64,000 nucleotides of DNA from Spirochaetes bacterium GWB1_60_80 (GCA_001829185.1 MIAR01000032.1:144133-208132); one strand, 5' to 3'. Shown: positions 35,560 to 44,177, counted from the stretch's first letter. The notes: generated by a model not told the origin, from the sequence alone. Program-made: numbers and translations.

Positions 35560-36500
35560 GCCCGAAATCGTCGATACTGACTGGTATGGAAACGACTGAT
35601 CAACGACCGACCATATTGATAGTGGATGATTCGCGTGACAATGTGCAGGTTCTGGCTAGCCTTTTCCAGGCCGATTATGCCATCAAGGTAGCTCTCAACG
35701 GGTTGGAAGCCATTAGAATCGCTGAAACCTTGCCGCAGCCCGACTTGATACTACTCGATGTCATGATGCCCGTACTGGATGGCCATGAGACCTGCCGTCG
35801 GCTCAAGCAAGTTGCCGCGACAGCGGATATACCGGTCATCTTCTTGACGGCCATGGACCAGCCCGATGATGAGGAGCTTGGTTTGGCTCTCGGCGCTATC
35901 GACTATATCGTAAAGCCGATTAAGCCCGCCATCGTAAAAGCGCGGGTCAAGAATCATTTGGAGTTGAAGAAGCTGCGCGACTTGTTGCGCGATCAATCGA
36001 TGTTGGACGGGCTGACCGGTTTATCCAATCGCCGCCGCTTTAATCAGGCGCTGACGGCTGAGTGGTCCCGCGCCCAACGGACGGGCTCCAGCCTGTCCCT
36101 GGTGATGGTCGATATCGACTATTTTAAGCAGTTCAATGACACCTACGGCCATTTGGCGGGCGATGATTGTCTCAAAGCCGTCGCTGGCGCTTTGCAGGCC
36201 GCCGTGAAGCGGTCGCATGATTTGGTTGCCCGTTGGGGCGGTGAGGAATTCTGTTGCCTGTTACCCGAAACCAACGCGGCGGCGGCGGGCGGCGTCGCCG
36301 AGCGTATGCGGCAAGACGTCGCTAAGTTACAGATTGAGCATCAATCATCGCTGACCGCCGCCTTCTTGACCATCAGCCTGGGAATCGCAGCCATCAAGCC
36401 TGACAAGACGGCAGTCTTGACCGCCTTTCTCGAATCGGCGGATATGGCGCTCTACCAGGCTAAGAAAAATGGCAAGAATCAAGTTTGTATTAGTGTCTGA
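35556..36500 (+). CDS. Response regulator diguanylate cyclase (REC-GGDEF, PleD/WspR-like)
   Basis: This 314-residue protein starts with a GTG in a 4-nt overlap with the kinase stop; an ATG at 35586 (METTDQRP) is the alternative. The REC domain has LIVDDSRDNVQ, PDLILLDVMMPVLDGHE with the phosphorylated Asp near residue 66, and the Lys of YIVKPIKP. The GGDEF domain (about 150-314) has DGLTGLSNRRRFNQAL, VMVDIDYFKQFNDTYGH and the active-site GGEEF in VARWGGEEFCC. Five residues before it is RSHD, an RxxD inhibitory site. The enzyme makes c-di-GMP from two GTP. It ends exactly where the convergent GAF kinase gene ends (TGATCA shared palindrome). Confidence 0.95.
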   Translation: MSPKSSILTGMETTDQRPTILIVDDSRDNVQVLASLFQADYAIKVALNGLEAIRIAETLPQPDLILLDVMMPVLDGHETCRRLKQVAATADIPVIFLTAMDQPDDEELGLALGAIDYIVKPIKPAIVKARVKNHLELKKLRDLLRDQSMLDGLTGLSNRRRFNQALTAEWSRAQRTGSSLSLVMVDIDYFKQFNDTYGHLAGDDCLKAVAGALQAAVKRSHDLVARWGGEEFCCLLPETNAAAAGGVAERMRQDVAKLQIEHQSSLTAAFLTISLGIAAIKPDKTAVLTAFLESADMALYQAKKNGKNQVCISV

Positions 36501-38276
36501 TCAGGCTTTGGGCAGCGAGAAGCGAAAACAAGAGCCTTGTCCGGGCTGGCTTTCGGCGGTCAAGGTGCCCTGCATCAATAGTATCAAGCGTCTCGTGATG
36601 GTGAGCCCCAGCCCAGTGCCTTGATGGACACGATGATTGCTGTCGTCCAGCTGTACGAATTCGACGAAAGCCCGCTCGATATCGCTGGCTCTCATGCCGA
36701 TACCCGTGTCCTTAACTTCCATAAAAACGGCGTCGTCCTCTTCCCAGGCTGACAATTCGATCGAACCTTCGTTGGTAAATTTGGCCGCGTTGGACAATAG
36801 GTTAAGGAGAATTTGCCGGACCTTAAGCGAATCGGCCATCACGGCGGGCACCTTGTCCGGCAGACAGCTTCGAAAAACGATGGGTCGGCCGGCCAGCATG
36901 GCCTCGATAATCGGAATGACATCGCCCACTATCTCGCCCAAGTCACAGGCCGCCAGCTTGACATCCATGCGCCCGGCCTCGATTTTAGCGATATCGAGGA
37001 TGTCGTTGATCAAGCTAAGCAAATTCCGACCGGAGGCTTCGATCCTTTCCAGCAGGCTCAATTGATCAGCGTCCAGATTCCTGGCTTCCTGGATAAGCAG
37101 CCAGGAAAAATTAATGATGGCATTAAGTGGAGTGCGCAACTCGTGCGAAGTATTGGCCAAGAAGCGGGATTTGGCGATATTGGCCGCTTCAGCCTCTTGT
37201 TTGGCCCGCTCGGCGGCCCGGAACAATCGGGCATTGTGAATGGCGATGGAGGCTTCACGCGACAGACCTTCCAGGAATTTTTGTTCAACGGTCTCGAAAA
37301 TCGCCTCATCGGGATAACGCCAGGCGGCCATGATCCCGATAACCTGGTTGGTCAGGAAAATGGGCACCGCCAGAAGTTTGTCATCTGGTTGGTTGGTCGG
37401 GACGCCGGGGATAGCGAGGGAGCGCGGATCCATGTAGGTTTTATTGACTATCTGGCTTTGGCCGTATTTCGCGGCCGCGCCGATTATGCCGATGCCGACC
37501 TTGGCCTGCACTCCGGTCAGGATATCCTTCATGCTGCCCTCGATGGCAACCGCGCTGAGCGTTTCCTGATCCTGTTCATCGAGCAGGAACAAAGCCACCG
37601 TATTGTTGGTCAGCTTGCGGCGGGCGTGCTCCACGATGCGTTGCAGTACCGCGTCGTAATCCAGGGTAGAGGTGATGTCCCGTCCAATCTCTGCCATCAT
37701 GGCTAATTCCTCGGCGCGCTGTTTCTCGGTATTGAACAAGCGGGCATTCTGGATGGCGATGGCGACATGGGTGCCGATGGTCAGGAACAGCGTCAAATCA
37801 TCATCGCTGTACAATCCTTCGGTGTCGTAGCTCTGGATGGCCATGACGCCCTCGACCGTATCGCCGGCGATTAAAGGCACACCCATCCAGGACTTGGCTA
37901 CTTGCCCGATAGACACAAAACCCTTCTCCCGGAAAAAGGTATTTTTGCTCTCCAGCGATTTAAAGTTCAGGGCTTGGCCGGTGCGTAGCACAAACCCGGT
38001 CAGACCGATGTTTTTTCCATGGGCTTCCACCGGTCGGCGAACGCTCTTCTCGATCATGAAGGAACTGTACCATTGGTAGGTAGCTGGATTGTAGATGGCG
38101 ATGTAAAAATTGGTGGTGTCGAAAACCCGGCCAACTTGCTGGTAGACTTTGTCCAGCAAAAGGTCCAGGCTGCTGCGTCCGGACATGGCCCGGCTGATTT
38201 CGACCAGGACGGACATACGAGTCAGTTGGCGATCAATCGATTCGTCACAGGATTCAGGCAATGAATAGCCTTTCAT
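36501..38276 (-). CDS. Soluble histidine kinase with two GAF domains
   Basis: This 591-residue protein has no membrane helix. GAF1 spans about 38-180 and GAF2 about 205-355 (both with the GLTGFVLRTGQALN and GIGIIGAAAKYGQSQIVN style of signature). HisKA carries His378 (NTSHELRTPLNAII), and the HATPase domain ends with DDSNHRVHQGTGLGLTITRRL. There is no receiver domain, so the partner is a separate response regulator, possibly the REC-GGDEF protein encoded convergently at 35556-36500. Its ligand, a small molecule bound in GAF, is unknown. No Shine-Dalgarno is evident before the ATG at 38276. Confidence 0.93.
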   Translation of the reverse strand: MKGYSLPESCDESIDRQLTRMSVLVEISRAMSGRSSLDLLLDKVYQQVGRVFDTTNFYIAIYNPATYQWYSSFMIEKSVRRPVEAHGKNIGLTGFVLRTGQALNFKSLESKNTFFREKGFVSIGQVAKSWMGVPLIAGDTVEGVMAIQSYDTEGLYSDDDLTLFLTIGTHVAIAIQNARLFNTEKQRAEELAMMAEIGRDITSTLDYDAVLQRIVEHARRKLTNNTVALFLLDEQDQETLSAVAIEGSMKDILTGVQAKVGIGIIGAAAKYGQSQIVNKTYMDPRSLAIPGVPTNQPDDKLLAVPIFLTNQVIGIMAAWRYPDEAIFETVEQKFLEGLSREASIAIHNARLFRAAERAKQEAEAANIAKSRFLANTSHELRTPLNAIINFSWLLIQEARNLDADQLSLLERIEASGRNLLSLINDILDIAKIEAGRMDVKLAACDLGEIVGDVIPIIEAMLAGRPIVFRSCLPDKVPAVMADSLKVRQILLNLLSNAAKFTNEGSIELSAWEEDDAVFMEVKDTGIGMRASDIERAFVEFVQLDDSNHRVHQGTGLGLTITRRLILLMQGTLTAESQPGQGSCFRFSLPKA

Positions 38277-38365
38277 GGTATTCGGAAAGTGTCTGGCTTT
38301 ATTCTAGGGTTTTGCCGCCGCTGATGCAAGCTTTTCACCACCGGCCTCTTTACATTTTAAACTAT

Positions 38366-38382
38366 TGCTTATAAGCTAAGCA
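38366..38382 (+). promoter_or_regulatory. Palindromic operator candidate before the HTH-PfkB gene
   Basis: TGCTTA (38366-38371), 5 nt, TAAGCA (38377-38382); within it GCTTATAAGC (38367-38376) is a perfect 10-bp palindrome. It abuts the ATG at 38384 and overlaps a possible -10 (TTATAA, 38370-38375; TTTACA at 38349-38354 is 15 nt before it). The product of the gene has an N-terminal DNA-binding domain, so autoregulation is plausible by inference. Confidence 0.45.
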
Positions 38383-38383
38383 T

Positions 38384-39517
38384 ATGACTAACAGAGAGCA
38401 AGCAGTCTTGGCTTTAATCAGGCAGAATCCGCAAATTTGCCAGAAGGACTTAGCTAAGCGACTGGGCATTGAACGTAGTTCGGTGGCAGTGCATATCGCT
38501 AACCTGACTCGTAAAGGCTTTATTCGCGGCAAAGGCTATATCCTTGATTCGGTGCCCTACGTGGCCGTGGTTGGCGCCGCCAATATGGATATCAGTGGCC
38601 GGAGCGGCGGCCTGGTGGATCGGGAGTCCAATATCGGCCGCATCCGCCTATCGGCGGGCGGCGTGGCCCGCAATATCGCCGAGGTTATCGCCCGCCTAGA
38701 CATTCCGGTTAGCCTGCTGTCGGCCGTCGGCGATGACGCGCACGGTCAGTCCATCCTCGAAGAATGTCGCCGCCAGGCCATCGACATCAGCCGGGTGCAT
38801 CAGGATTCCAGTCTGCCGACTTCCATCTACATGGCTTTCCTGGCCGCTGACGGCGACATGCAGGTGGCTGTAAATGATATGGCGGTCGCCGGCAGGATTG
38901 ATGCCCACTACATCCGGCAACATCGCAATTTCATCAAGAACGCTGCGGTGGTGGTGGTGGACGCCAATCTCTCGGAAGCCGCCTTGGAGGCCGTGATGGA
39001 AACTGGCCAGCCGCGCATTCTGGCCGACCCGGTCTCGGCGATCAAGGCTGCCCGGCTCAAGCCCTGGCTGTCCGCGCTCTATGCCGTCAAACCGAACCGG
39101 GCTGAGGCCGAGGTCTTGACTGGCATCAAGGTCGACTCGCGGGCCGCGGCCGTGGCGGTCATCCGCGACCTGCATCAGCAAGGCCTGCAGCAAGTCTACC
39201 TGTCGTTGGGGGCTGATGGAGTACTGGCTTCCGATGGCCAGAAAATTTGGCTGGCCCATATAAAGCGCCCTGCCTCGGCCGGGCTGCTAGGCGGCGTGGA
39301 ACCAGTCATGGCCAATACCACTGGTTGCGGTGATGTCTTTCTGGCAGTTATAGCGACGGGCTTGTATCGCGCGTTGCCCTTGGCCGAAGCGCTGGAATTG
39401 GCTGTCGCGGCGGCCGACTTGAATACTAGGTCGGAAGCGACCATACATGAACAGCTTGGGCTGGACTTGATCCTGGCCGGGCGAAAGGATGTGCAGATTG
39501 AAGAACTCATGGATTGA
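38384..39517 (+). CDS. psuK: HTH-fused PfkB kinase, probable pseudouridine kinase
   Basis: This 377-residue protein has an N-terminal winged-helix domain (1-60; QKDLAKRLGIERSSVAVHIANLTRKGFIRGKGYI) followed by a PfkB kinase (VVGAANMDISGRSGG, LSAGGVARNIAEVIARLDIPVSLLSAVGDDAHG). The anion-hole/catalytic motif is TTGCGDVFLAVIATG. Adjacency to psuG, and the same order as in other genomes, point to phosphorylation of pseudouridine to its 5'-phosphate. The fused regulator domain suggests it also senses or controls the operon. The start has no Shine-Dalgarno. The psuG gene overlaps its end. Confidence 0.85.
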   Translation: MTNREQAVLALIRQNPQICQKDLAKRLGIERSSVAVHIANLTRKGFIRGKGYILDSVPYVAVVGAANMDISGRSGGLVDRESNIGRIRLSAGGVARNIAEVIARLDIPVSLLSAVGDDAHGQSILEECRRQAIDISRVHQDSSLPTSIYMAFLAADGDMQVAVNDMAVAGRIDAHYIRQHRNFIKNAAVVVVDANLSEAALEAVMETGQPRILADPVSAIKAARLKPWLSALYAVKPNRAEAEVLTGIKVDSRAAAVAVIRDLHQQGLQQVYLSLGADGVLASDGQKIWLAHIKRPASAGLLGGVEPVMANTTGCGDVFLAVIATGLYRALPLAEALELAVAAADLNTRSEATIHEQLGLDLILAGRKDVQIEELMD

Positions 39518-40424
39518 AATCAGCCCGGAGGTGAGCGCTGCCCTGCAGGCCGGCCGCCCGGTTGTCGCCCTGGAATCGACCATTATTTCGCATGGTTTGC
39601 CTTGGCCGGAAAACCTGGAAATGGCCCGTCAAACTGAACGCCTGATCCGCGAACAGGGCGTGGTACCGGCTACCATTGCCATTTTGGCTGGCCGTCCGGT
39701 GGTCGGCCTGAACGACGGACAGATCGAGCAGCTGGCCAAGCAACGTGATGTGGCCAAAGTTAGCCGGCGCGATATTGGCCTGATTATGGCGACTGGCCGG
39801 TTCGGCGCTACAACCGTCGCCAGTACGATGCTGCTAGCCCAGGTGGCCGGTATTCGGGTTTTCGTCACCGGCGGTATCGGCGGTGTCCATCGCCATGCCC
39901 AGCAGACGATGGACGTCAGCGCCGACCTGCAGGAACTGGCCCGCACACCGGTGGCCGTGGTCTGTGCCGGCGCCAAGTCCATCCTGGATATAGGATTGAC
40001 TTTGGAGTACCTGGAAACCCAAGGGGTGCCGGTGGTTGGGTTGGATACGGATGACTTTCCGGCCTTCTATACCCGCAGCTCCGGTTTTCCGGTGGATGCC
40101 CGGTTGACGATTCAGCAAGCGGCCACCGCTATGCATGCCCACTGGGAGCTTGGCCTGACGAACGGCCTGGTGGTCGCCAATCCCATTCCAGCCGACCAAG
40201 CGCTTGAGGAAAGCTATATTAACGGCATCATTGAGGAAGCCTTACGGGCGGCCGACGATCAGGGTATCAAAGGCAAGGCCATCACCCCCTTCTTGCTGGC
40301 ACGCATCAAGGAATTGAGCGGTGGGCGCAGTTTGGCGGCCAATCTGGCTTTGGTCTACCATAACGCCATCCAGGGTGCTAGGTTAGCGGCGGCTTACGCG
40401 GCTGAGGGCGTCCGCTCAGGCTAG
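39498..40424 (+). CDS. psuG: Pseudouridine-5'-phosphate glycosidase
   Basis: This 308-residue enzyme has the family signature VVALESTIISHGLPWPENLEMA at the N-terminus, TIAILAGRPVVGLNDGQIEQLA, RRDIGLIMATGRFGATTVASTM, TGGIGGVHRHAQQTMDVSADL and GAKSILDIGLTLEYLET. It splits pseudouridine-5'-phosphate reversibly into uracil and ribose-5-phosphate. The start chosen is TTG 39498, which has AAAGGA 8 nt upstream; an ATG at 39489 also opens the frame but overlaps that site. It overlaps the kinase gene by 20 nt, and at its 3' end overlaps the convergent Rsm22-like gene by 9 nt. Confidence 0.93.
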   Translation: MKNSWIEISPEVSAALQAGRPVVALESTIISHGLPWPENLEMARQTERLIREQGVVPATIAILAGRPVVGLNDGQIEQLAKQRDVAKVSRRDIGLIMATGRFGATTVASTMLLAQVAGIRVFVTGGIGGVHRHAQQTMDVSADLQELARTPVAVVCAGAKSILDIGLTLEYLETQGVPVVGLDTDDFPAFYTRSSGFPVDARLTIQQAATAMHAHWELGLTNGLVVANPIPADQALEESYINGIIEEALRAADDQGIKGKAITPFLLARIKELSGGRSLAANLALVYHNAIQGARLAAAYAAEGVRSG

Positions 40425-41759
40425 GCCGTTCACGACCGCAATAACCGTGCTGGCCTGGAAACCCCAGCCATTTTCGCGCTGTTCCGGTTGGCTGATGCGC
40501 AGATAATCGCCGCGCTGCAGTCGGAAAAAGCCAGCGGCCTTGGCCTGACTGTTATCTTGTTTGGCTGAAAAGGCGAAGCGGCCGGCTGGCCCACACAGTA
40601 GGTACCGAACGCGGCCGGCCTTGTTGAGCATCGCTTCGGACACCATGCGGTAGAGGGCGGATTCGTCTGGCGCGGGCTGCGGCGCGTTGTCGCTGCAAGC
40701 GGCCGCGACTGAGATTTTGGCCGTAGATTTAGCTGCGGTTATGGCTTTACCCTCTGCCTTTAGGGCTGGGCGGCGGAAGGCAAACCAGCACAGCTTGACG
40801 CGGCCTCGGTCCAGGCCAGCTTTCGCCGCCAAGGTCGCCACCAGCGGCGGCATGGTCCAACTGAATTCTTCATGGCAGGTCTGGTTTTCGCCTTGTTGCA
40901 AGGCTGGGCAGGAAGCCGCGGTAGTACAGGGGCCTAGCAATTCCAAGCCCCGGTCTACTAGTCGGTCACGCAGGCCGATCAACGCCCGGCTAGTCTGTAA
41001 CAAGGCTGGCTCCAGCATGATCAGGATACCGCCTGGAGCCAGCCGCTCAACCGCCAGTTCCAGCAGTCTCAGGCGTCGCTCTGGGGCGTCGGGCTGGCCG
41101 GCCGCGATCTCATTCAGGCTATGCCCGAAGGCGATCAGGTCAAAGCTGCCGTTCGGCAAGCTATTGGTTTCCAGATCGAGGACTTGGCACTCGATGACTG
41201 GGAGAGGCAGGTGGCGCTGGTTGCGGTCCGCCGAATCCTGAGCCGGATTAGTCAGCAGTATCCTGGCCAAGGCCAAGGCAGCCGGGGAGCGGTCGCACAG
41301 AGTTAGTCGTTCCAGGACGGAGTGGTCGGTGGCAGGTTTGGTCGTGGAGCGGGTTTCGTTCAGCCTACCCTGGCAGAAGTCCAGTATGGCGGCGCTGAAC
41401 GGCCCAGGGCCAGCGCCTACATCCAGGACGCGGCGCGGCCGGTAGTCCAGCTGCGCCAAGATGTAGCTGGCCTGGGTATACGAGACTGTCCAGTAGTAGG
41501 CCAGGTAGGCGGCCAGGAGTCCTGGATCTTGCATGTAGTCCTGGTTAGATTCGACCAATTGTCGGGTACCGGTCAGGCCGCGTTGCAGGCGAAGCACGGC
41601 GGCGGCCAGGCGGTCTGTATCCAGGCTGGCCGCGGCCGTTTTTGCGGCCTGGCTGGCCAGATAGCGCAAATTCCGCTCCAGGCGACTAGTCAGCTCCGGT
41701 GGGTTGAAGCTGCGACAGGGGGCATCAGGACCGATGGGCTTGAGGCGTCCACTTTTCAT
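40416..41759 (-). CDS. Rsm22-family small-ribosomal-subunit protein with SAM fold and Fe-S type cysteines
   Basis: This 447-residue protein has a SAM-binding motif (RRVLDVGAGPGPFSAAILDF, about 110-128) and ends in a C-terminal beta region (RVRYLLCGPAGRFAFSAK, RLQRGDYLRIS). Four cysteines (278, 284, 295 and 389) match the pattern described for the mitochondrial relative METTL17/Rsm22, where they hold a [4Fe-4S] cluster (C-x5-C then a third and a distant fourth). An Ala/Lys-rich loop lies between the third and fourth. It is expected to bind the small ribosomal subunit during assembly. The start overlaps the end of the YkgJ gene (ATGA on the minus strand), so the two form one unit. Confidence 0.75.
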   Translation of the reverse strand: MKSGRLKPIGPDAPCRSFNPPELTSRLERNLRYLASQAAKTAAASLDTDRLAAAVLRLQRGLTGTRQLVESNQDYMQDPGLLAAYLAYYWTVSYTQASYILAQLDYRPRRVLDVGAGPGPFSAAILDFCQGRLNETRSTTKPATDHSVLERLTLCDRSPAALALARILLTNPAQDSADRNQRHLPLPVIECQVLDLETNSLPNGSFDLIAFGHSLNEIAAGQPDAPERRLRLLELAVERLAPGGILIMLEPALLQTSRALIGLRDRLVDRGLELLGPCTTAASCPALQQGENQTCHEEFSWTMPPLVATLAAKAGLDRGRVKLCWFAFRRPALKAEGKAITAAKSTAKISVAAACSDNAPQPAPDESALYRMVSEAMLNKAGRVRYLLCGPAGRFAFSAKQDNSQAKAAGFFRLQRGDYLRISQPEQRENGWGFQASTVIAVVNGLA

Positions 41760-42406
41760 GGATGGCGCTGGGGCAGGGGCGTAAAGCCCGGATCATTACT
41801 GTCTGGCGAGTGGTCGTTATCTAGGCCGATCAGGAAAAGCACTTCGCTCAAGGCGCCGGGCAAAAGCTGGTGCAGAGACTGGCGCTGGTTGCTCCGGTCG
41901 GGATCGATCATCAGGAGGCGGTAGCCAAAATCGGCCATCACCGGTGGCAGACTGACTTCGGTCGGCAAGTCGGGTAAGCCGGCCGGCATCAGTCGGCAGG
42001 GCGAAAAGGCGACTTGGCCGAGTTTATCGCGCACGGTCGCAAAGGGAAACATCCGGCAGATCAGTGGCCGGGCCTGGTAGACTGAACAATGATAGGGTGT
42101 GTCCACCGTGTATAGCGGGCAGCCCTGACGGCCGTCAGGATGGGTCTGGGCCGCCAAGGTCTCAGCCGCTAGGCGGTGGGCTAGCGGCCGGTCGCGGACG
42201 GCAATCTCCAGAGCCACCATGGCCGCCTCAAGGGGCAGGATGTCTGGCATAAAGCCCTCACAGCAGTCACCGCAACCGAAGGGGCAGCCCAAGCCGGCGG
42301 ACGACGCGAAGGCCGCCGCGGCCTGGTCGGCCTTGCGATAAACATCGGTTAAGTTCTGGAGTCGCGCCCTGAGCAGGCAATCGGGTAATAGGGTGGTGGT
42401 ATCCAT
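41756..42406 (-). CDS. YkgJ-type cysteine-cluster protein (UPF0153-like)
   Basis: This 216-residue protein has a cysteine cluster at residues about 40-50 (C-x3-C-x2-C-C in GCPFGCGDCCEGF) and further cysteines in GCPLYTVDTPYHCSVYQARPLICRMFPF and SPCRLMP. This arrangement is typical of the YkgJ/UPF0153 family, thought to bind zinc or an iron-sulfur cluster. The role is unproven; family members are often annotated as Fe-S oxidoreductases. Its end overlaps the start of the Rsm22-like gene, which carries an iron-sulfur-type cysteine set itself, so a maturation or delivery role is a reasonable inference. The start at 42406 has no Shine-Dalgarno. Confidence 0.75.
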   Translation of the reverse strand: MDTTTLLPDCLLRARLQNLTDVYRKADQAAAAFASSAGLGCPFGCGDCCEGFMPDILPLEAAMVALEIAVRDRPLAHRLAAETLAAQTHPDGRQGCPLYTVDTPYHCSVYQARPLICRMFPFATVRDKLGQVAFSPCRLMPAGLPDLPTEVSLPPVMADFGYRLLMIDPDRSNQRQSLHQLLPGALSEVLFLIGLDNDHSPDSNDPGFTPLPQRHP

Positions 42407-42424
42407 GATGTGTGGCTGGTGATC

Positions 42425-42802
42425 CTAGCTGGTGGGTATATTGAAGTAGCTGGCGTCGAAGCGTTCGCTGCCCAGCCAGAGGTCGATTTTGGTGCCGTCG
42501 TCAATACGCGAAACGTCGGCGTGCTTGACTTGCCAGCCTATCAGGCTCAAGCGGGCGGTGCCCAATAGGTCGCTGCCCCCCATCGAGCCGTAATAATCGG
42601 CCAGCTCCGGGCGGGCAGTGGTATTGAGCGCCCGGGACATGGCTTCCAGCTCGCTATCGGGGCGTTTACAGTCATCGAGGACGCAGAGGTGCATGCCATC
42701 CGCCTCCTGGTGCAGACTGATGACCATGCGGTGCGGGTGCCTTTCTAGGATATAATTGGAAACCTCTGCCAGCAGGTGAATCAGGTATTCCTTGTTTTCC
42801 AT
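42425..42802 (-). CDS. Uncharacterised small protein, possible GHKL/HATPase-like fold
   Basis: The start is placed at ATG 42802, which has GGAG 9 nt upstream; a TTG at 42811 is the alternative. The 125-residue product shows a helix (EYLIHLLAEVSNYILERH), a strand pair ending in an Asp pair (MHLCVLDDC), a Gly-rich stretch (YYGSMGGSDLLGTA) and a final GTKIDLWL strand. That order resembles the ATP-binding part of GHKL kinases, but the key motifs are incomplete, so this is weak. It is followed 18 bp later by the YkgJ gene on the same strand. Confidence 0.55.
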   Translation of the reverse strand: MENKEYLIHLLAEVSNYILERHPHRMVISLHQEADGMHLCVLDDCKRPDSELEAMSRALNTTARPELADYYGSMGGSDLLGTARLSLIGWQVKHADVSRIDDGTKIDLWLGSERFDASYFNIPTS

Positions 42803-42908
42803 TCCGCTCAACTCCGTTCAATGAACCGCGCCTCGTAGGCGCTGGCCGACAATTTGGCCCTTACACCGACAATATGCCAGACTGGACAGCTTGTGCAATT
42901 ACCTGCGC

Positions 42909-44177
42909 TCAGGGCCGGTGGGTGGTTGGGCCGCCCGTCTTGAACGACCGTAACCATTGAATGATGGCCACAAATAAAGTCGCCGTCAGGCCGCCGGCAA
43001 AGCCGTTGTTATAAAGATCCAGGCCGCCGTGCCAGGCGGCGCTGCGTTCCACGAGCGTCAGGTGGACGAAGCCGGCGGCCATTCCCACCAGCGGTCCGAA
43101 TTCACCGGCCAGGGGCGCCAGGGTCGTTCCAAAAAGTAGGGCCAGTACCGGTCCGGGAGCGACCAGGGATTTACCGAACAACAAGGTGGCGCCAATTACG
43201 CCGACCGCTACCGGCCAGCAATTGCGGGGATGTTTGCCGAAGGTGGCGAAACCCATGACGGTTAACAGCCCCCCGATGACCGGGCCGTTGCAGGCCGCAC
43301 CGATAATGGTCAGATAGACGCTTCCAGCCAGCCCAAGCAGTCCGGCATTGACCAAGGCGGCTCCCGGCGAGACGGTGGCCATAAAATCGGAGGGTAGGCG
43401 GCCGGACATCTTGAAGATGGCTAACAGGTTTCGCCATAGTTTGCGGCCGTCGAGCACCGTGCCCCAAATCAGGAACAAGATACACAGGATCGGAACCAGT
43501 AGTCTGAGGGCCAGGGCCGGCTGGGCGTTCCAAACTAGGTCGGTGGTGAGGTTATGCCCGGTACCGGCCAGGCCGGCGGCGGCGAAAAGGCCGAGAAAGC
43601 CACAGGTCAGGCCCATGTTATACAGATTGAAGCCTTCATGCATACGCAACATGGCCATGGCCAAGGCTGGCAAGGCGCAGCCGGCAATGATGCCGCCGAG
43701 TAAGCCGAGGCCGATGGCGGGAAGCCCAACCAGATCTGTCTCGAAAACAAGGTAGCTGACCAGCGGACCGAGGGCGGTACCGAATAGTGCCATCAGGATG
43801 TAGCTCTTGAAAGGTTTTCCGGCGATGCGGCTGGCCAGAAAAACGCCCAGTACAACCGGCAGGGCGTTGAGGGGCGTCTTGCCGAAGAGGCTGAAGCCGA
43901 GGATGGTGCAGGTGGCCGCCACGGTCGGGCCGGATAGGGCGACGCCGCTGAGCCTGGTTAGCAGTAGACAAATCAAGCCCATCAGGCCGGCATTGAGCAG
44001 CGCGCCGCCGGTTCCGCCAATGACGGTAAAGTCGTTGATGAGGCGGGCGGCGTGCGTTTGCAGGCGCAACCAGCCTTGGAGGCTGGTTAATGGTCCGTCG
44101 ATGGCTATGCCCAGGGCGATCATGGCCAGACAGCAGCTACCAAGCAAGAGGTAGATTTTTTTTTCGTATGCCAGCAT
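42909..44177 (-). CDS. DUF1576 membrane protein
   Basis: This 422-residue protein has about ten or more hydrophobic segments in two similar halves: LINDFTVIGGTGGALLNAGLMGLICLLL in the first and VSPGAALVNAGLLGLAGSVYLT in the second, and the related pairs GFSLFGKTPLNALPVVLGVFLAS and GFATFGKHPRNCWPVAVGVIGAT. This internal repeat is characteristic of the DUF1576 family. No function is established; a transporter role is likely from the fold. The start has AAGGA 6 nt upstream. It stands divergent from fabD. Confidence 0.8.
   Translation of the reverse strand: MLAYEKKIYLLLGSCCLAMIALGIAIDGPLTSLQGWLRLQTHAARLINDFTVIGGTGGALLNAGLMGLICLLLTRLSGVALSGPTVAATCTILGFSLFGKTPLNALPVVLGVFLASRIAGKPFKSYILMALFGTALGPLVSYLVFETDLVGLPAIGLGLLGGIIAGCALPALAMAMLRMHEGFNLYNMGLTCGFLGLFAAAGLAGTGHNLTTDLVWNAQPALALRLLVPILCILFLIWGTVLDGRKLWRNLLAIFKMSGRLPSDFMATVSPGAALVNAGLLGLAGSVYLTIIGAACNGPVIGGLLTVMGFATFGKHPRNCWPVAVGVIGATLLFGKSLVAPGPVLALLFGTTLAPLAGEFGPLVGMAAGFVHLTLVERSAAWHGGLDLYNNGFAGGLTATLFVAIIQWLRSFKTGGPTTHRP

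Noticed and set aside
36813-37706. 297-codon plus-strand frame opposite the GAF kinase
   Set aside because: Shadow of the kinase gene; no recognisable protein.
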